Program-made: the position numbers and the translations under genes | The notes under the pieces: generated by a model | What the model saw: the letters and a program-made list of their open reading frames with translations, nothing else | Database searches by the model: none | Told to the model about the DNA's origin: nothing | Source of the DNA: Cryptomeria japonica | Taxonomy: Eukaryota; Streptophyta; Pinopsida; Cupressales; Cupressaceae | DNA: 64,000 bases | Direction: 5' to 3' | NCBI RefSeq assembly: GCF_030272615.1 | Contig: NC_081408.1 | Location: 614,402,977-614,466,976 of the forward strand | Shown: one piece after another, positions 60,430 to 64,000 of the stretch | Position numbering within the stretch: the first letter of the stretch is position 1 | Layout of the letters: each line of letters starts with the position of its first letter

Positions 60430-62173
60430 CTAAAACTCATCGTCATCTTCCTCAGCAATATGCTTTGCAAGTTCTTGCTCCTGCTGTTGCCTTTCTCTGC
60501 GTTTTTCAGCACTCTCCCTCTCCTTTTTGTGTGCATTTGGAGGGAAGCGCAAAGCCTTCACAGCTTCATTGTGCATGTTGAGACAGAAAGCTATCCGGGA
60601 GTTGAATGCAAGTTGAGGCTCATTTGTGGAGTAGATATCACCAGTCTCTTTAGAAAGCATCCATCCATTTGCATGGTCAATGGTTGCATCAATAGCACCA
60701 TCACGGATTGCTTTTGCAACAATACTTTCAGCATCTGCCACAGGGGTATCTGAGTTCAGCCTTAATTTGGCAGCAACATCAGCAAGAGAAATTCGTGAGT
60801 AGGAGATACTAATATTGCGCAGTCCAGTTCTTATCACATTGTGGCGCAATCGAACAATCAAATTATGTGTTCTATCAGTGTTGAAGGTTTTCGAATACTT
60901 ATCCGCGACCCTACGGAAAAGTTCTAAATCACCTATACGAACAGCCTGTACAAGTATACTTACGCATTAAAGGAGGTCATAAAATGAATAAAAAGTTAAA
61001 TGCCCTACAAGCACACCCAATCACAAGTATAAAACCAACAGAATCAGACAGATCATGGAAAAGTATATATCTAGAGCACATACATTTGTAAGTTCAAAAT
61101 AGGGCCTCAAAGCTGCCTTCATTCCATTCTGCATAAAAGTTGTCCTCTCCGGAATTTCACCGAGGAGCAAGCGAACAATAGCAGCCCATTTATTGCATTG
61201 AATGCGGAAGCCACGAGCTGATACTGGAGCCTTACGAGCTGCTTGCAAAAGACTCTCCTTTGCATCAGTGTACTCTAGCTGTATTGTCCGGATTCTTCCC
61301 AAGTAGTACAAATACCGGGAAAACTAAAAGATAACAGTCTGCCAATTAGAGGAATATCTGCATTGCTCATAACATGAGCTAATGAATATTATAAGCCAGT
61401 AAACACATACCTGTTGATTTGAATGGGCTTCAAACCGTGGAGCTTTTGAACGCAGTTTTTCTGCTTGATCGTAAAGATTGTAGTGTAAGTAATTTCGAAG
61501 CAAGAGATTCAGCAATGTCTCCTACAAGAAAATAATACCCCCTCTAGTTGGTTTCATTATGGTAAATAGTGAAATGCATTTTTCAAACCAAAAAAAAAAG
61601 CATATACAGCAAAAAGATCCTACAAGCAAACCATACCTGTCCCAGCTCATCATGACGCAAAGTTGCTGTGCGGTGCAAAGCAAGAAGAGTACTGCAACTC
61701 AATGTACAATTTACAGGAAACTGTTAGCTATAAACATTATGAAGTAAAACTCCTCATACAGAGGCAATTAAGCATTTCCAATATTGTCTTCTTACCCTCG
61801 TATTTCAACAAGAGAATCTGTCAGCTCATAGCTGTACGAGTAATAAAAGTACAACCTAGCAGCCAAAACATCAAGTGTTCTTCGATTTAATTGCTTCAAA
61901 CGAGAAATGGCATCCAAAGAGCATCTTTTGGCCTGCAAATTTGTCCATGATCCAAATCAGTACAAGAAAGAGTTATATGAACATGACAAAGTGCACGCAA
62001 CTATGAATACCAGCAAGAGCCCAACTCACCTCATGGTATTGTTTTTGGTCAATCAAATATATTAATACCAGCAAGTATGCAAATATCTCCAACTCCGGAA
62101 GAATATTTTGCTTGGAGGAAACAACTTGATTTGTAGCTGAGGGTGTATCAACCTCCATATCCTTTTCTTCTTC
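60430..62173 (-). CDS. RPN3: 26S proteasome regulatory subunit RPN3 (PSMD3), last six exons
   Basis: Six exons, all with GT-AG introns: 62173-62030, 61932-61796, 61691-61637, 61521-61411, 61323-61084 and 60945-60430 (TAG stop). Together they give 400 residues; plant RPN3 is just under 500, so roughly the first 90 residues lie beyond 64000. Motifs include [71 protein letters not shown] and [20 protein letters not shown]. The C-terminus is acidic (EEDDDEF) after a charged helix. The region from about exon 4 on contains the TPR-like helices and PCI domain that build the lid of the 19S regulatory particle, where RPN3 is a structural subunit in ubiquitin-dependent proteolysis in cytosol and nucleus. 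No stop or frameshift is seen, so this is probably a working gene. Confidence 0.96.
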
Positions 62174-62211
62174 CTGTCATAATTCAGATTAAGACAAAAG
62201 CCTCAGTTCAC

Positions 62212-62212
<1 letters not shown>

Positions 62213-62254
<42 letters not shown>
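62213..62254. repeat. (CT)n microsatellite in RPN3 intron
   Basis: About twenty CT units, lying about 40 bases upstream of an exon in transcript direction. Confidence 0.95.
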
Positions 62255-62255
<1 letters not shown>

Positions 62256-62478
62256 GAAGCACTGCAATTGAAAACGGGAAAATAACAAACAGAGGGGTAA
62301 ATAACTTGATACAGGAACAGTAAAACATCAGAACTCAAACATTGGAATTATTAGAAATAGAAGAAAACATATGGAGAAAAACGTCAAAAGTGATATGGCT
62401 CAAGGAAGGTCATATAAAAACCTATCTTTTTCATTAGAAAGCTCAGCAAGGAAATATGTACAACAGAGTAACTAAACT

Positions 62479-62612
62479 CCAAGTACCAATCTCCAACATT
62501 TTTTGGAAATGGTGTACCGATACCCACCCTCATCATATATAGTCGTAACCAAGTACCAATCTCCAACATTTTTTGAAAATGGTGTAGTGATACCCATCCT
62601 TGTCTCTCATAC
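62479..62612. repeat. Two tandem 70-bp units in RPN3 intron
   Basis: CCAAGTACCAATCTCCAACA begins at 62479 and again at 62549, with the following GGTGTA...GATACCCA also repeated. Confidence 0.85.
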
Positions 62613-63544
62613 GGTCATATCAATACCAATATCCATCTCTTGGTAACTATGATATAAATTTCAATGGTATTGAGTACTAATATAAATATATACACACGAA
62701 CATGTAGCTGTAATTGGGGGGAAATTTGTCATACCAGGATACCTGAATCCATACTCATTTCCTTACCACGGACAGCACCTTAAATACTGTGTTTCTTAGT
62801 AAATATTAATAATTTGACAACTAAACAGCTGTCAAGTGCAAGGGGTTTTTGTTACCACCATAAATATGCCTCTCAACATAATGAGATACTATATAGTATT
62901 ACTATTTAAAAAGTTCATTGTAATAAATTTTTAGAAATTATAATTTAGTTTAAGATGATACCATCTTTTATGTTTTAATATGAGTTTAACAAAAACATCC
63001 CACTTTTGAAAATTCAATAATACGACCTTAGAACACTTGTATATTGTAAGCCATGCTAGAATTGGGAGAAACGTTGCCATAGGAAGCAACTGGTCATGTA
63101 AATTATGGTGCACTAGTAAATGGTTAAATGAAAATCTCAACAAATTAGTCTCTTCATACCTCAGACGGGATAATGCAATGAGTACAATATAACCCTTTGT
63201 AGTTATAGCTCTGAAATGTTGGGTCAGTTCAAATTTTACGAACAAAATAACTATATAAAAAGGCCTATGGACCAAACACACCCTATCCTAGAAATCCCCT
63301 GCACACAACCTAGTCGTGAACAGATCTAGGCATAATTTGACAGAGAATAACAAATTAAAGCAGGTTCACATAGTCCCAAGCCACGAAGAGCACTATCATA
63401 GGTAGTTGAAAAAACCTCAAGAATTAGCATGTTGACGCTCACAAGGTCATGAAAACAATTAAATTAGCCTCCAAACATTCAACCATATCAAAACCTCGAT
63501 ATGCAGAAAACTGAAATGGGGATGGTACAAGAATTGTTTAATTC

Positions 63545-63935
63545 ACAAGTTATTTGGCCAAGTGTTAGCCCTTATTCCTCCCCGATGCTCCTAATTTGGA
63601 AGTAAGCCAGGTCATGGCAATTGTGTGGATTTTCAAGTGCTAAACAAAATTACTATCAAGGACAAATAACCTATTCCTATTATTGATGAACTAGTGGACA
63701 GGTCGCAGGGAATATGCTTCTTCACCACATTAAATTTGCAGTCCGGCTACCACCAGATTGACTTACAGGATATAGGAAGAAGATATGCCTAAGATAGCTT
63801 TGAACTCATCAGTGCCATTATGATTTTTTTTGTGACGTCATTTGGCTATTTGAAGCTATTCTTTGTGTTTGTTGAGCATCTTGTCCTTTTTACATATTTC
63901 TATCTGATCATCTTTTGTGGGTAAGATCATAATAG
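63545..63935 (+). pseudogene. Decayed Ty3/gypsy reverse transcriptase fragment
   Basis: Plus-strand translation, with a few stops, gives SPYSSPMLLIWK, LCVDFQVLNKITIKDK, PIPIIDELVD and LNLQSGYHQIDLQD, matching the start of gypsy RT in order. The stretch after 63800 (HYDFF..., then FGYL) follows the next RT block in eroded form. No LTRs or flanking repeats are seen. It sits antisense in the inferred RPN3 intron. Confidence 0.85.
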
Positions 63936-64000
63936 GTTCCATATGTTGTTCATCACAAATACAAAAAGCCATTGTGGCTAACATTTTTTAGACGCTTGAT

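Larger units (their letters stand above)
62174..64000 (-). other. Intron of RPN3, at least 1.8 kb
   Basis: No sequence resembling the conserved RPN3 N-terminal exon is found on the minus strand here, while exon 62173 begins at an AG acceptor (TGACAG before it). The region is therefore read as intron continuing past the window. It holds a (CT)n run, a duplicated 70-bp unit and a decayed gypsy fragment. Confidence 0.7.

Noticed and set aside
62931-63281. 116-codon minus-strand frame as the missing RPN3 first exon
   Set aside because: Its translation shows none of the conserved RPN3 N-terminal sequence.

Overview
This is a stretch of a transposon-rich plant nuclear genome. The evidence is plant-type Ty3/gypsy and Ty1/copia retrotransposons, initiator-tRNA-Met primer binding sites, very long LTRs, and one interrupted host gene whose exons encode 26S proteasome subunit RPN3 with plant-type sequence. 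Deep nesting, 4-5 kb LTRs and an RPN3 intron of at least 1.8 kb suggest a large-genome seed plant, possibly a gymnosperm. That placement is inference. I see no bacterial operon, CRISPR array, rRNA or tRNA gene.

Layout. Positions 1-53091 are one nest of retrotransposons. The oldest layer is a Tat-like Ty3/gypsy element on the minus strand. Its outer LTR edge is at 53091, and its pieces are visible at 50389-53091, 42523-43786, 31960-35338 and 26878-27548. It was split by four insertions: a copia element (43787-50388, plus), another copia element (35339-42522, minus), a 4.4 kb solo LTR (27549-31959) and a Tekay/Del-like chromovirus (1-26877, plus, its left end outside the window). The chromovirus was itself split twice. 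A non-autonomous Tat-like element (2823-10519) sits in its 5' LTR, and a second chromovirus (12364-18487, minus) sits in its gag gene. The copia element at 43787-50388 carries a 1.2 kb solo LTR (45481-46686) in its gag gene. Most boundaries are supported by TG...CA ends and 5-bp target duplications (AGGTG, TATGA and GTTGG are exact; three others differ by one base).

All retrotransposon reading frames are broken. In the plus-strand chromovirus nearly all stops fit CAG to TAG or CGA to TGA changes, as expected from deamination of methylated cytosine.

Positions 53092-60429 hold no recognisable gene. They include a 1.7 kb retroposon (53613-55312) with a 21-bp target duplication and a 3' poly(A). 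Positions 60430-62173 (minus) carry the last six exons of RPN3, which appear intact. The missing first part of the gene lies beyond 64000, so 62174-64000 is read as intron; it contains a decayed gypsy reverse-transcriptase fragment.

No operon-like cooperation exists here. RPN3 is the only gene likely to serve the host. The elements illustrate layered insertion, solo-LTR formation and mutational decay.
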